This document shows, in pieces, positions 47,894 to 60,084 of a DNA stretch of 64,000 bases. This DNA comes from Zygnema cylindricum. Its lineage: Eukaryota > Streptophyta > Zygnematophyceae > Zygnematales > Zygnemataceae. Location of the stretch: assembly GCA_037447655.1 (NCBI GenBank), contig JBBHKE010001784.1, positions 1-64,000 of the forward strand. Direction: 5' to 3'. The position numbers were made by a program, and so were the translations under genes. Numbering within the stretch: the stretch's first letter is position 1; the number at the start of each line of letters is the position of its first letter. The notes under the pieces are model-generated. The model was not told the origin of the DNA. It searched no databases and saw nothing but the letters and a program-made list of their open reading frames with translations.

Positions 47894-48784
47894 TGCAATT
47901 GTGTAGTCTCCATTGACCCACAGAATGAGCAGCCTATGTAAAGCCTCTAGGATAATATATGCCCCTTCGACTTTCCCAATGAATAAGTGCCACCCTGTCA
48001 CGCAAGTATTCTAACCACTCTCATCGTTGTGAGGACGTGACTCCCTTGAGCCAAACGCAAAAAGAATCACTGACTTTGCTCCGCTAAGCAGTAGTTATGT
48101 CTGGCCAAAGGTAGCTTATAAATACAAAAGGTCACTTGGAGAGAGGCGCCTCAAAAACTTTTTAAGTCCCTAAACCCGTACTCACACCTACCTTCTACTA
48201 AACCTTAGACAAATCACGAGACTGTATAGTAAAAGAAGGTACAATGGCGGGTGTACTTCTTGTACAGCCATTGTACGACATGACCTTCTGGTTGACGCCT
48301 ATCAGCCAAGGAGCCATGGTTCCTCCTCCCATCTTTTCCTGCATCTAATTATGTGGCGCCACGTGGCACTGCGCGCCGCAATGTCCAAAAGCCGCCAAAA
48401 ATTCACTCCAGATTTGCGGCTGCGATAATGGCGGTCCGATCAATTATTTTTTGTGGTCCGATTCGCGTCCGCGCACGCCATATAATATATGTGTCGTTTC
48501 GTTAGTTTGGTACCGTTAAATAAAATAGTTGTCGGGTAACATTTTATATATTTATTAAACCCAATGTATCTAACGATTCATTTACGACTTAATGGATTGA
48601 GCGGCAGGTTACTATGGACATTGAGGGACCTAGGATCAAATCTAAGTCAGTCCGTCATTTCGGTAATCCTTTAATCTGTCTGTGTGAGTATTTGTTTGAC
48701 TATGGGCAGCCATGATATCTCTCTCTTATTCCTCTTCTCCAGAGACTAACATAGAAAGTGAATAATAATTACTTTTTTTCAACA
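47894..48784 (-). repeat. 3' LTR of copia element 2
   Basis: On the plus strand it opens TGCAATTGTGTAG and closes CTTTTTTTCAACA; matches 52949-53819. A polypurine tract (AATTAACGGGAG on the minus strand) lies at 48785-48800. Confidence 0.92.
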
Positions 48785-49149
48785 CTCCCGTTAATTCTTA
48801 ATCAACTATTAATTTTAGCCCACAATTTTCTTTGTAAAAGTTTAGTTTAGGACAAGGTACTGGTTTTTTCATCATGTCTGCAATCATCTCTTTGTCGCTT
48901 TTATGAACCAGTTTAATTATCTTATTTTCGACCTACTCTCAAACAAAGCTTAGTCTGATATCCATAGGTTTAGCTTTGAAATGGTGTTTTGGGTTAGATG
49001 CAATAGAGATAGCAGCTTGATTATCACAAAAGACCTTTTGGGTTTCAGACTTCATTAACCCAAGTTCCTGAAGGAGAGATTTAACCCATATTAATTATGT
49101 GGTGGGAGCACGAAAGCCATGTACTCAACCTCGATAGTTGACTGAGCAA

Positions 49150-51420
49150 CTAATTTATGTTGTTTGCTACTCCAACAGCATGCCCCACATCCAATTTGTA
49201 TGAATATCCAGTTGTGGGTCGCCTTAAAGGCACATCCCCATAACTGGCATCACTCGAAGTAGTGATGTCACTGAGCTCCCCTCCCAAATGCAACCACAAT
49301 TCCCTTATTCCCACCAAATATCTCATCACCCTTTTGGCTGCTTCCTTGTCTCTTTTCTTGGGCTCATTTAGACTCCTACTCAGGACTCCTACAGCTGCAG
49401 CTATATCTCGACGAGTACATTTCATAAAGTAAATTAAACTGCCAACCTTTTTTCTTCCTCATCCATCTCATCATTCAATATCAATATTCCTCCCTCTTCA
49501 CTCCCCTCTAATATTTTTGTTAGATCCATGGGAGTAGTGCATCCATTTGCTTTGTCCATCTGAAACTTTTCTAGCATATTACGAATAACTTCCTTCATAG
49601 TGAGTTTTATAATTTTATTCCCTCTATCCCTCTCCATTTGAATCCCCAAAATGTACTTTGCTTCACCAAGGTCTTTCATGTCAAACTGGCTTCTTAGATC
49701 CTATTTTAGTTTGTTAATCTTATCTAAGGACTTGCTGAAGACTAACAAATCATCCACATAAATAGCAATAAATATCACTCTATTCTCATATTCAAATAAA
49801 TATATGGAGTGATCTGAACTTATTCTTATATACCCCAAACCGATCACAAACTCATCTAGCTTTAAATTCTACAAGGGCGCGGCCTGCTTAAGGCTATAAA
49901 GTGATTTTATCAATTTGCATACCTTGCTTTCTTCTCCACTTTCCACGAAACCTTTCTGTTGCTTCAGGTAGATTTCCTCTTCTAACTCTCTCGTAGGAAG
50001 GCAGACTTAATATCCATCTGGGGTGTTTCCATATCCTCTGCTACGGCTAGACTCAAGAGGATTCTCACGGAAGGAAATTTGACTACAAGTGCAAAGGTTT
50101 CCTTGTAGTCTATTCCCTTTTTCAGAGTATAACCCTTAGCAACCAATCTAGCTTTGTATATTCTAATGGTATTATCTGAGTTTAGTTTAAGCTTAAAAAC
50201 CCACTTACACCCAATTGTTTTTTGGTCCGGGGGACAATCTACCAACTCCCATGTATTATTGGCTTTGATGATGGAGGCCATTTCTTCATTTATAGCCGTG
50301 ATCCACTGGCTACTTTCTAGGGTATTTATGGCCTCTAAGTACGTATCAGGTTCATGTGGATGCGACGTCTTTGTGAGTTGATTGTTTGTTTGTCTTTCTT
50401 GAAGTCGTTTACTACTTTTTCTTCCTCCTTCAAAATATGATGTCGGTATGGAAGGCATCCTCGGGTTCCGTTTTGGAATATCTTCAGCTTCCCTATCTTC
50501 CAATTCCAGTGCCCATCAAGCCCCTCATCTCTTTCCACTTCATATTTTGGCGTTACCTTGGTTGTTGTCTTCTCCTAGTTCTCCTTTGGTTGATCTGCAG
50601 ATTTTTCTTTTTCCCCCTTTTCTTTTTTATTCAACCATAGTCAAAGTCAGAAAACAGATCCATTTCAAATCTGATTTTGGCTTTCTTATTATATTTGAAT
50701 GGATCAATGGACTTTACTCCATTCATCACCACTATGTGTTTTACGAAGATGATACCTCTCTTTTTCAAGTCATACACTCGGTATCCTTTTGTGCTCTCAT
50801 CATATTCTACAAGGTATCCCGATTTCCCTTTTCCCTCTGGTTTCCATTTAGTCTTATCGGAATCCAAACTGTAGACTTGAATTCCGAACACTCTCAAACT
50901 AGAGAAATATTGCTTTCTCCCTGTCCACCTTTAATATGGAGTTTCCTCCTTATATGCTAAAGTTAAGACTCTATTTCTGATGTAGTTTGCATAGTTCATT
51001 AACTCAGCCCAAAAGTGCATCCCTATCCTCTTATCAATTAGCATGCATTTGGACATATCCTTTAAAGTTCTATTAACTCTTTCTGCTACTCCATTTTGTT
51101 CCGGATTGTAAAGAACCGTTTTCTCATGATGAATTGCTTCTTCTTCAAGAAATTCTTCAAATTCCCTTGGGGTGTATTCTTTCCCATTATCACTTCTTAC
51201 CTCTTTTATTGAGGTTTCATGTAGTTTCTCACTCCATACGTTGTATTCTTTGAAACATCTCAATACCTCCGGCTTATGTTTGAGGAAGTATACCTTAGTG
51301 TATCTAGAGGAATCATCTGTAATAGTTAACATCCATCTCTTCCCTCCATGTGAAGTATACCTAGCAGGTCCCCAAACATCAGTGTGAATTAGATCTAATA
51401 CTTTCTCTCTCCTAAAAGAA
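49150..51420 (-). pseudogene. Copia element 2 pol, fragmented
   Basis: From 51420 down: integrase core (51332-50931) with SDNGKEYT and NGVAERVNRTL, keeping the catalytic Glu that element 1 has lost; the integrase C-terminal region (50897-50631); reverse transcriptase (50503-49982) with NNTWELVDCPPDQKTIGCKW and MDIKSAF; YVDD encoded at about 49749-49760; then MKDLGEAKYILGIQ (49679-49434); and RNase H start (49425-49150). At least five frame breaks separate these blocks, and RNase H is cut short near 49150. Confidence 0.9.
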
Positions 51421-51779
51421 GTTGCCTTTGGGAATGGAAGTCTAGAGTTTTACAATTGAAGCTTTTCCATCAATTAGAACCTTTAAGTCAACAGATCCGA
51501 GAAGACTAGTGGTTTATACTCTACCATCTCCGTACTTCATCTCAACAGTTGGGATGTTCCTTAGTTTAGTAAACCACCTCTTATCCTTGCATGTATGCAT
51601 TGAGGCTCTTCATTCTATGATCCACCCACCCTCGGATGGATCTCTCTTACCTCCAAAATCACACTTTTGTCTCTGTGGAATGTTCACATGTTTCTCAGTG
51701 TTTTTTGGATAGAGAAGGAGCTCCTCAAGCTCTTCTTCCGATTCAGTTGCTTCCTCCTCTTCCTCATCATGAACTTGAG

Positions 51780-52930
51780 TCAAGAATGCCTTTTCTTTCC
51801 TCCATCCCTTGAGGTTTCTTGTCCATCTTTCAATTGGAGATTAGCAAGTTTGACACAATCTCCCATATAGTGTCCTGGTTTCTTGCAAAAATGACAGAGT
51901 CCTTCTCGAGGATTTCCTCTCCCCTGTCGATCAAATCTGCCATCTTGTCCTCTTCCTCCAAAGTTTTGATATGGATCTTTCCCTTTCTCCTCATCACGCT
52001 TGCGCCAATCAGATCTTGTAGTTAATGCTTCAACACTTAGACTCCCTCTCCTAAGTTTTAGACTCCCTCTCCTAAGTTCTATGGTGCTTCTTTTAATAAA
52101 ATCATTCATGCTTCAACACTTAGACTCCCTCTCCTAAGTTTTAGACCCCCTCTCCTAAGTTCTATGGTGCTTCTTTTCCTAAAATCATTCCCACTGTACC
52201 ATCCCAGTTCCAATTCATTTCTCCTATATCTTGCAACTAATTAATGATATTCTCATACTCTTCAGGTATCTTCATCGTCAAAGGGTTTACTCTTTGTTTC
52301 TCACAACATGATTTACCTGCACTCTCTAGCTCTCCAAATAATGCACCTAGATCATTGCAATAATTGTTCATGCTTCCTCCCTTATAAGTATGGGCTACAA
52401 TTTTTTTTTCTGCCAACTGTTCCTGCTGCAAAGATCCACTCTTATATTTGGTAAATATTGATATCCAAATCTGAGAGAAAGATCTGACATGCATAAGGGG
52501 AATAGCAATACCCTTCACTACACTTTTGAGGATTAAGAGTTTTACAACCTTGTCTTTATAGTTCCACATTGTATATTATATTTGCTCAGTCTGACTTAAT
52601 GTCAACGTTGTTGGTGGTGCTGCTACCGGTATCGTCTTTGGCAAGAGTTTCACTCAAGGTGCAACTCCTCCCTTTTCTTCTTCCATGACCATCTCCTTCC
52701 CTTCCTCGTCACTGTCATTGGTGATTGTGGTAGTTGTTTTGACTGCTGAAGTGGTGGAGATGCTAGAGAAGCTTGTTCCGATACCAGAGAAGCTTGTTCC
52801 TCCAAATCTAGGTTGAGTTGGACAAGGAATTTTTCCTGACACTATGCCCTATAGGTGCTTCTCAAAAATTTCCCCCTCCATTATTATTTCCAAATAATAA
52901 AAGTCACATCCATCAAATATGGGCACCCTA
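51780..52930 (-). pseudogene. Copia element 2 gag, fragmented
   Basis: The start MGPPSRVPIFDG lies directly inside the 5' LTR (about 52943). Then a Ser/Thr-rich linker (52842-52654), the gag core (52569-52237: SGSLQQEQLAEKK, YKGGSMNNYCNDLGALF) and the zinc knuckle CHFCKKPGHYMGDC (52109-51780). An 83-base tandem duplication interrupts it at 52027-52192. Confidence 0.88.
52027..52192. repeat. 83-bp tandem duplication inside gag
   Basis: GCTTCAACACTTAGACTCCC starts at 52027 and again at 52110. Each unit itself contains a doubled 21-base word (TTAGACTCCCTCTCCTAAGTT), giving a nested repeat. The doubled 21-mer reads as a repeated LRRGSL on the minus strand. Confidence 0.9.
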
Positions 52931-52948
52931 GAGGGTGGGCCCATAACG

Positions 52949-53819
52949 TGCAATTGTGTGGTCTTCATTGATGTAGAGAATGAGCAACCTATGTAAAGTC
53001 TTTAGGATGATATATGCCCATTCGAATTCCCAATGAATAAGTGCCACCTTGGCACGCAAGTATTCTGACCAGCCTCACCGTTGTGAGGACCTGACTCCCT
53101 TGAGCCAAACGCAAAAAGAATCAGTGAGTTTTCTCCCCTGAGCAGTAAGTTATGTGTGGCCAAATGTGGCTTATAAATACAAAAGGTCACCCGGAGAGAG
53201 GCGCCTCAAAAAATTCTAAGTCCCTAAACCCATACTCACAGCTACCTTCTACTAAACCCTAGACCAATCACAAAACTCTACAGAACAAAAAGGTATAGAG
53301 GTCGGTGTACTTCTTGTACGGCCATTGTACGAAATGGCCTTGTGGTTGACGCTTGTTAGCTTGGGAGCCATGGTTCCTCCTCCCATCTTTTTCGGCATTG
53401 AATGATGTGTCGCCACGTGGCACTGCGCGCCACAATGTTCGAAAGCCTCCAAAATTTCACTCTAGATTGGGGGTTGCGATAATGGCTGTCCGATCAAATA
53501 TTTTATGCGGTCCAATCCCTGTCCGCGCGCGCCGTAGATTATATGTGCCGATTCGTCTGGTTGGTAACGTTAAATGAAATTGTATATTTATCAACCCAAT
53601 GTATCAAATGATTCATCTACAACTTAATGGATTGAGCGGCAGGTTACTGTGGACAATGAGGGACCTAGGATCAAAACTAGGTCAGTCCATCATTTTGGTA
53701 ATCTTTCAAATTGTCTATCTGAGTCTTTCTCTAATTATTGGCAGCCATGGTGTCTCTCTTTTATTCCTCTTCTCTAGGGACTAATATAAGAAGTGAAAAA
53801 TAATTACTTTTTTTCAACA
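52949..53819 (-). repeat. 5' LTR of copia element 2
   Basis: Pairs with 47894-48784, starting TGTTGAAAAAAAGTAATTA on the minus strand. Contains the tRNA-like hairpin near 53670 and a TATAAATA-like box near 53172-53180 (antisense view TTATAAATAC). Confidence 0.92.
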
Positions 53820-54042
53820 TATTTTTTGGAATGATCTCTTTCATGCGATATTTTGTGATTGCATTCGCTTATCTTTTGCACTCCTTTTTTTTATCGATCC
53901 ACCAAGTCGTATTGGAGCCTTCTGTGCTCTGTTGAGGCGAGGAAGGTGGATAGTTTGGCCGCCATCAGGGGGAAAAAGAGGAAATCCCCATCCCTTATCA
54001 TTCCACGTCCTCCAAATCCGGATTTACACCGGATGTAAAAGA

Positions 54043-54937
54043 TATTGATATATATGTATTTTCTAGGTCTATTTTTGGATAGAAAAAGAGCAAGCCGTCT
54101 GCCTCTAAACTCCCTTCTCCAAGCCCCCACACTTGTTGTAGTCATTCAAGGCTGGATACGGAGTTAGAGCCATGGCTGCCTAGGCCTTCTAGAGAGACAG
54201 GAGTAGAAATTGGTAGATTTACCTAAAGGGGGTTTAATGGACCCTAGATTTGATTATGGTACCTATCGTCCGTCAAACTAGCCATAGCCGTTAGCTTTTT
54301 CTGTTAAGTCTAGGACGAATGCTGAAGTATATAGGGTTTGATATATATTTAAACATTTACAAGTAGGACATTTTGTTTAACTAATAAATAGTACGGTAGA
54401 ACATAGAACTAGTTTTGTACTATGGTATCGCACGAAATAAATGTTGTGAACATTTATTTCAACGGCTTATATTCAATCCGGTCTTCATCGAACAACAGTG
54501 ATAGGAGCCGATATCGCGTAGAGGGCATTTTGGCGTTTTCCGGTCGCTGCCACTAGTTATTCTTTTTTCTGCGCACTTAAAGGAGTCCAAGCTACACAAC
54601 TCAGCTGGCCATTTTCGTGATTCTTTTTGCTGCGCACTCAGGGGAGTCCAAGCTACACAGGGGTGTAGTCGGTCAAAGTTTTTTCCTGCTACGATGGCTG
54701 CATTTCTAAGGGAAAGTCAAAGTGGGTGAATGTGTCCAAAACTCATATTCTAACTTTGCATTCTTTGGTGGAACCGAGCACACAAAAAGTCTTATTTCAC
54801 AGGGGTGAAGTTGTATTGGGGATCTTATTGTCAAGGGGTCCATCATTTATGTTTGTATCAAATTGGAGTCGGCACTAACTAGATAAACTTCTTTGAATCT
54901 GTGAATTCTGTGGGGGGGTGGACCCCATAGAGTTTTA
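54043..54937 (+). repeat. 5' LTR of element 3
   Basis: Matches 56967-58120 through AGCCATGGCTGCCTAGG, the tRNA-like hairpin and GGAGTCGGCACTAACTAGA. It is about 260 bases shorter than its partner because of a deletion around the TATA region (near 54550-54590). Confidence 0.85.
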
Positions 54938-54942
54938 GGTTA

Positions 54943-55990
54943 TGAACCCACCATTTATGGTGCCTATGTTTGATGGAACAGGCTTCACCTATTGGAAGTT
55001 TACGATGGAGCGATTGCTTTTCGAAAAGCACTTATGGGGAATTGTTTTGGAACAAGTGAGGTTTCTGCCACCTGGCTTCGGTTGAAATCACTATGGAGAT
55101 TCATCTGGGGCTTCCCAAAAAACTAACCAGAGTTCAGATGCAACGGAAGGTGAAGGGAAAATCATTGCCATAGAAGAGGAAAAAGGGGAGAAGGGAAAAG
55201 GAACACCCATGGTGAGGGGAGCTAGACTCTCGGCTACGGTTTTACTTGTAGGCGTTATAACTAAAACTGAAGAAAATGATAGTAAAATCCGGGAGAATAA
55301 AAACACTATAGCAAAACATCTAATACTTAGATACGTGTCTAAGTCCATAGCTATCACTTTCTTCAACCTAACCAAGTCTTTAGAAATATGGGAAACAGTG
55401 ATTCGAATTTATAAGAGTGAAACTATACAGAGGTACCAATTAGTAAAACAGGAAATAGAGGCCTTTGTTTATAAAGGCGGTAGCATGAAAGAGTATTGCA
55501 ATGATATTGTTGCATTATATGTTGAGTTTGCTAGTGCATTTTATATAGAATTTGAGGTGAGAAAGATTAACACACTAATCATGAAACTTCAAGATGAGTA
55601 TGAAGAAGTAATTTACCGTATGCAGGCAATGGATTGCTCCTCATGGACTTGGAGCATTACCATGGGGATGATTCTTGTGAGGGAAAGCACTTTGGAGATT
55701 CGTAGGGGAAGTGACTGGGTGAATGCAGTGACAGTGCTGGTGACTAAAGGAAGCGTGATAAGAGGAATGATGGTGATTGGCGGAAGCATGATGAGAGGAA
55801 CGATGGTGACTCGCGGAAGCATGATGAGAGGAAGAAATACAAAGGTAAACCTTATCGGAAATTTGGTGGAAAGAGAGGGAGAGGAAAAGAAAGGGAGCTT
55901 TCGAAAAAGGGGTTTGCTTCTTTTGTAGAGAACCGGGTCATTATATGGAGGAATGCCCTTGTTTGGAAGAACTTAGAAGTTGGTATGTAA
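54943..55990 (+). pseudogene. Element 3 gag
   Basis: The start MNPPFMVPMFDGTGFTYWKFTMERLLFEKHLWGIV keeps the Trp codons that are stops in element 1; see positions 54943-55050. After one stop the main frame (55209-55928) carries the gag core (YKGGSMKEYCNDIVALY). A zinc knuckle CFFCREPGHYMEEC is encoded at about 55915-55956, one frame over. Met/Gly-rich repeats (GSMMRGTMV-type) lie just before it. Confidence 0.85.
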
Positions 55991-56033
55991 ATGAGGAGGA
56001 AGAAGGGGAAGAGGAGAAAGAGGATGAAGATAT

Positions 56034-56810
56034 TTGGAGCTTCTTCACATCGGTAGAATGGAGAAGAGAGAAAAGCACACAGAAATTCCACGAATGCAAC
56101 AATGTGCTTTTGGAGGTATAAGGGAAGTAAAGGGAAGGGAGGTACTTGAGGGAGTTAGACATGATGAGGATGTCAAGGAGTGTAGAGAATATGACTTTGA
56201 AATAAGAAAGTCAGATCTAGGATTTATAATTGTAAAAGGGAAAAATAAATATAATGAGGATAATTTTATAAATATTTTGGAAACAGAAAACAGGTCGGAA
56301 AGGGATACTTCAACGGATTCCGAGGAAAGGGGAGAAAAAAATCTAGAGGGGGTTTTAAAGGATAGGGGAGAAGAGGAATATTTAATGAAAGGTTCAAGGG
56401 AGGAGAAAAATTTATTGGAAATAAAATTAGGAAGTGATAGTGGAATGAATTCCATGGGAGAGAGTGAGGAAAGTTCAAAAAATGGGGTGAGTATCATGGA
56501 TAAAAATATGAGTACAGAAGATGTAGATTTTATAAGGAACTTAGTGGGGACTCTTGATTTAAGGATAAGTTTGGGGGGTAATGGTTTTGACATCACTAAT
56601 AGGAGTGATGTCATTTATGAAGGTGTGTTTGTAAAAGAGGGGTTAGCATCTGTGTGTGTGTTGCAGATTGGGGATGGGGCTGGCTGTTTGAACTGCAAGA
56701 GGGAATTTGTATTATGCTTGGAACAAAAAGGGATGAGGTGGATAAAATCCTTGCTCCAAAAGCTCAGATTTATAAAAAATGGCATGAAAAATATAATGTT
56801 TGATAAATAA
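56034..56810 (+). pseudogene. Element 3 residual open frame, 258 codons
   Basis: Starts with a trace of the gag-protease linker (QQCAFGGIRE) and ends with an RNase H remnant (LGGNGFDITNRSDVIYEG ... GDGAGCLNCKREFVLCLEQKG). The protease Asp-Ser-Gly box is absent, and the middle is highly charged (Glu/Lys/Ser) without known motifs. It looks like a deletion fusion of protease linker to RNase H that happens to have stayed open. Confidence 0.6.
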
Positions 56811-56966
56811 GATGCCCAATGTCTATTTTGACTCATCTAATACACTTCTTTAAACACGGGGGTATTCATTTAAAGTTTTATGAGAGGAAAGAAAAAGAAA
56901 GAAAATTTGTTTTTTGTTTTGTTTTTGTGTGAGATGAGAGAAAAATAGACTAGAAAATAAGAGGAG

Positions 56967-58120
56967 TGTTGATATTTGCGTATTTTCTTGGTCTATTTTA
57001 GGATAAAAAATTTAGCAAAGGCAGTTTGCCTCTAAACTCCCTTCTTCAAGCCCCCTCACTTGTTATAGTCACTGAAGGTTGGATAAGGAGTTAGCGCCAG
57101 GGCTGCTTAGGTCTTCTACAGAGATAGGAGTAGAAATCGGTAGATTTACCAAAAGGGGGTTTGACGGACCCAAGATTTGATTCTGGTACCTACCGTCCGT
57201 CAAACTAGCCGTAGCCGTTAGCTTTGTTCGTTAAGTCTAGGACGAATGCTGAAGTATAAAGGGTTTGATAGATATTTAAACATTTACAAGTAGGACATTT
57301 CGTTTAGCTAATAAATAGTACAATAGAACATAGAACTAGTTTTGTACTATTGTACCGAGGAAATAAATCCTGCGAACATTTATTTCAACGGCTAATATTC
57401 AATCCAATCTTCATCGAACGGTCGTGATAGGAGCCAATATCGCGGAGAGGGAATTTTGGCGTTTTTCGGTCGCCGCCACTTCAGATAACACGTGGCAGCA
57501 TCGTACGGGTTTACGGAATCTCCGAAGAGCAAGACAAGAAATCTGGATGTGACTGATGTCACTATTTTGGCCATGTTGTACAATTACCGTACAGAAAGTA
57601 TTCCGATACTTATACTTTTTGTACGGTACAGTCCTATGATTGGTCCGTACTTCAGTTGAAGGGGTTTTAGAGAGGATAGAGGGTTTTAGAGAGGATATAG
57701 GACTTAGCATTTTTGGGTAGGTAGCTGCCTCTCTCTGAGAGCACTTCTGTATAAAAGGCTAACTTTGGCCATCCATAACCATCAACTCAGTTGACCATTT
57801 TAAGTGATTCTTTATGCTGCGGACTCAGTGGAGTCCAAGCTACACAAAGGTGTAGTCCGTCAAAAATTTTGCTTGCCACGGTGGCTGCATTTCTAAGGGA
57901 AATTCAAAGTGGTGAATGTGTCCAAAACTCATATTCTAACTTTGCATTCTGTGGTGGAACTGAGCACACAGAAAGTCTTATTTCACAAGGGTGAAATAAA
58001 TTGGGGTTCTGATTGTCAAAGGGTCAATCATTTGGGTTTGTATCAACTTGGAGTCGGCACTAACTAGAATAGCTTCTTTGGATCTGCGAATTCTGTGAGG
58101 GATGGACTCATAGAGTTTCA
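56967..58120 (+). repeat. 3' LTR of element 3
   Basis: Begins TGTTGATATTTGCG after a purine tract (GAAAATAAGAGGAG) and ends CATAGAGTTTCA. A TATAAAA box at about 57750 followed by a GC-containing leader marks the likely LTR promoter. Confidence 0.9.
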
Positions 58121-58140
58121 GAAGAAGAAGCCCCGTTTAC

Positions 58141-58302
58141 TTTCACCAGGAGAGGGAGAAAGTTGAGAATAAAATCATTGAATTAGAATACAAACCAGAT
58201 AGGGAAATGGTCACCGATATGATGACAAAACTTGTGCCCTACCAAAATTGTGGTTTTGTACAGAGAATTGTATATTCAATCTTAAAAGTGACTAAGAATT
58301 AA
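58141..58302 (+). pseudogene. Copia pol tail of element 4
   Basis: Open for 53 codons, starting FHQEREKVENKIIELEY and passing ADMMTKLVP-like VTDMMTKLVP before a TAA at 58300. It matches the C-terminal end of pol in element 1 and is followed by the same kind of polypurine tract (AATTAACGGGAG). Confidence 0.88.
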
Positions 58303-58308
58303 CGGGAG

Positions 58309-59338
58309 TGTTGAAAAGGGTAATTCCTAGATCACTAGTTTATTTCCTAGACTCCACACAGGAGAGAGAGAGAGAGTTAGGCAGAGAGCCACCATAGCTG
58401 CCTCCCTAGTAGGCAAAGTGTAGGCTAAGGAGAGAGATAGAGGCAAAATGAGTACTTACCAAAAGGTTTGGACAAACCTAGATTTGATCCTAGGTCTTAA
58501 AGAATCTAAGGTTTGGACAAACCTAGATTTAATCCTAGGTCTTAAAGAATCTAGTATAGTCTTCCGCATTATCCGCTAAAACGTGGATGAATCCTTACGG
58601 ATAAATGTTTTGATAATTTTATAAACAGTTCACATTCAAATATTTCATGATACTCAAAACCAACAAAACTAGTGAACATGGAATGGAAAAAGGATGACGG
58701 CGGCAAAGTACAAACGGCCGCAAAAATCAGTATGCGTGCTGTCGCAATCGAACAAACGACATTGATTGGGAAATTACGAGCGGACGGTCCGGGTGAGTGT
58801 TTGCAACCCAGAATGGCTAATTTGGCGGCTTATGCCAAAAGAGTTGATAGATTGACACGTTGCAGGTCTCTAGAGGTCAGAGGGAGATGGGACAAATCCA
58901 TGGCGTCGGACATGGAAGGTACATCAATTCCATTGGTGTCGTTCAAAAGCCGTACAGATCGTTTTGCAGCTAGTGTGCCTTCTGTTGTACAAATTGTATG
59001 TTACAAATTGTATGTTGCAGTATTCTAATTTGTAGATAGGTCACTAGATAGGGGTTGTGAGTAGGACTTTAGAACTTAGGTAGTTTCCGAGCACCTCTCT
59101 CCCAAAGAGCTTCTGTATATATTTGTTGACTTTGATCAGCCATCACATTCCGCTTGTGTGAGCATTTTCAGTGATTCTTTTTGCGGCGGACTCAAGGGAG
59201 TCTTGCCTTGAAGTTGGTCAGAATTGTTGCTTGCCTGGGTGGCTGCTATTCTTGTTTAAACCAAAGTGGGTCCGGGCTATCTTAGAGGCTTAGGTTGAGT
59301 TGTGCATTCTGGGAGGATATGGAGCCCCCAGAATTTCA
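58309..59338 (+). repeat. 3' LTR of element 4
   Basis: Begins TGTTGAAAAGGG directly after the polypurine tract and ends CCAGAATTTCA. The GGACAAACCTAGATTTGATCC hairpin region is tandemly doubled (near 58467 and 58513). The 5' part of this element is not in the window; element 3 sits where it would be. Confidence 0.85.
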
Positions 59339-59646
59339 TAGGTTACGTTGTAATTTATGGTTTTGAACATGAAATTATTTTTCCCGAATTTCCTTCCAAT
59401 GCCAATTTAATGTGTTGTAATGTTGCTTAATTTGAGTGGCGAACATTGAGTTGAAAATCGATCCTATCTGAAATGGGAAAAGTATATATATAAAAGATAA
59501 TAAACGTGCTTCAAGTTTTTGAGAAACTTCTCATGAAACTAATTCGCCCAAATCTAGGAATTCATAAATTGAATCCACGTTTTTTTTTTCTCACCAAGCA
59601 GGTGTAAAATAATATGTTACATATATTTTTGTTCTTCTCGTAGTAC

Positions 59647-60076
59647 CATAGTTCAAAAGTAGGCGTTTCTATTGTAGGCCTTCTGTAGGCGCCTTTATTG
59701 TAAGTTGTGTTATGGGATTTTCATGTGATCTTTTTAAATCGCTACTTTGATTAGCGACCATCCGATCGTCCAAATCTGACGATAGTCCTATCGTAAGTTG
59801 TGTTATGAGCTTTTCATGTGATCTTCTTAGATTGCTACTTTTATTAGCGACCGTCCGATCGTCCAAATCTGACGGTTTAAATAAAAAATAACTCAAAACT
59901 CACAAAAAAATATTAGTCATGACATTTAATTCTCTATCGATCGATGTGCAACTCAACCCTATTACTATTATTTTTCATTTTGCGACCAATACAATATGGG
60001 TCTTAAGGTCATATTGTATGTTTTGCGTACAATAGGCATATTGTATGGGCGTACTTTCACCTACTTTTGAACTATG
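59647..60076. mobile_element. hAT-like MITE, 430 bp
   Basis: Ends CATAGTTCAAAAGTAGG (59647) and CCTACTTTTGAACTATG (60076) are perfect inverted repeats. The flanking eight bases are CGTAGTAC (59639-59646) and CGTAGTCC (60077-60084), one mismatch. The interior holds a 93-base tandem duplication with starts at about 59700 and 59793. Confidence 0.88.
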
Positions 60077-60084
60077 CGTAGTCC

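Larger units (their letters stand above)
47894..53819 (-). mobile_element. Ty1/copia element 2, minus strand, inactive
   Basis: Two LTRs of 891 and 871 bases enclose copia gag and pol on the minus strand. Flanks GATTT (47889-47893) and TATTT (53820-53824) differ by one base and probably represent the 5-bp target duplication. Coding sequence survives as short frames separated by stops and frameshifts. It is related to element 1 through most of gag and pol, but its LTRs belong to a different subgroup. Confidence 0.94.
54043..58120 (+). mobile_element. Copia relative, element 3, internally deleted
   Basis: LTRs at about 54043-54937 and 56967-58120 enclose only about 2 kb. Gag is recognisable, but the whole integrase and reverse transcriptase are missing, and only a mutated trace of RNase H remains. 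Flanks AAAGA (54038-54042) and GAAGA (58121-58125) could be a 5-bp target duplication with one mismatch. It would need proteins from another element to move. Confidence 0.85.
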
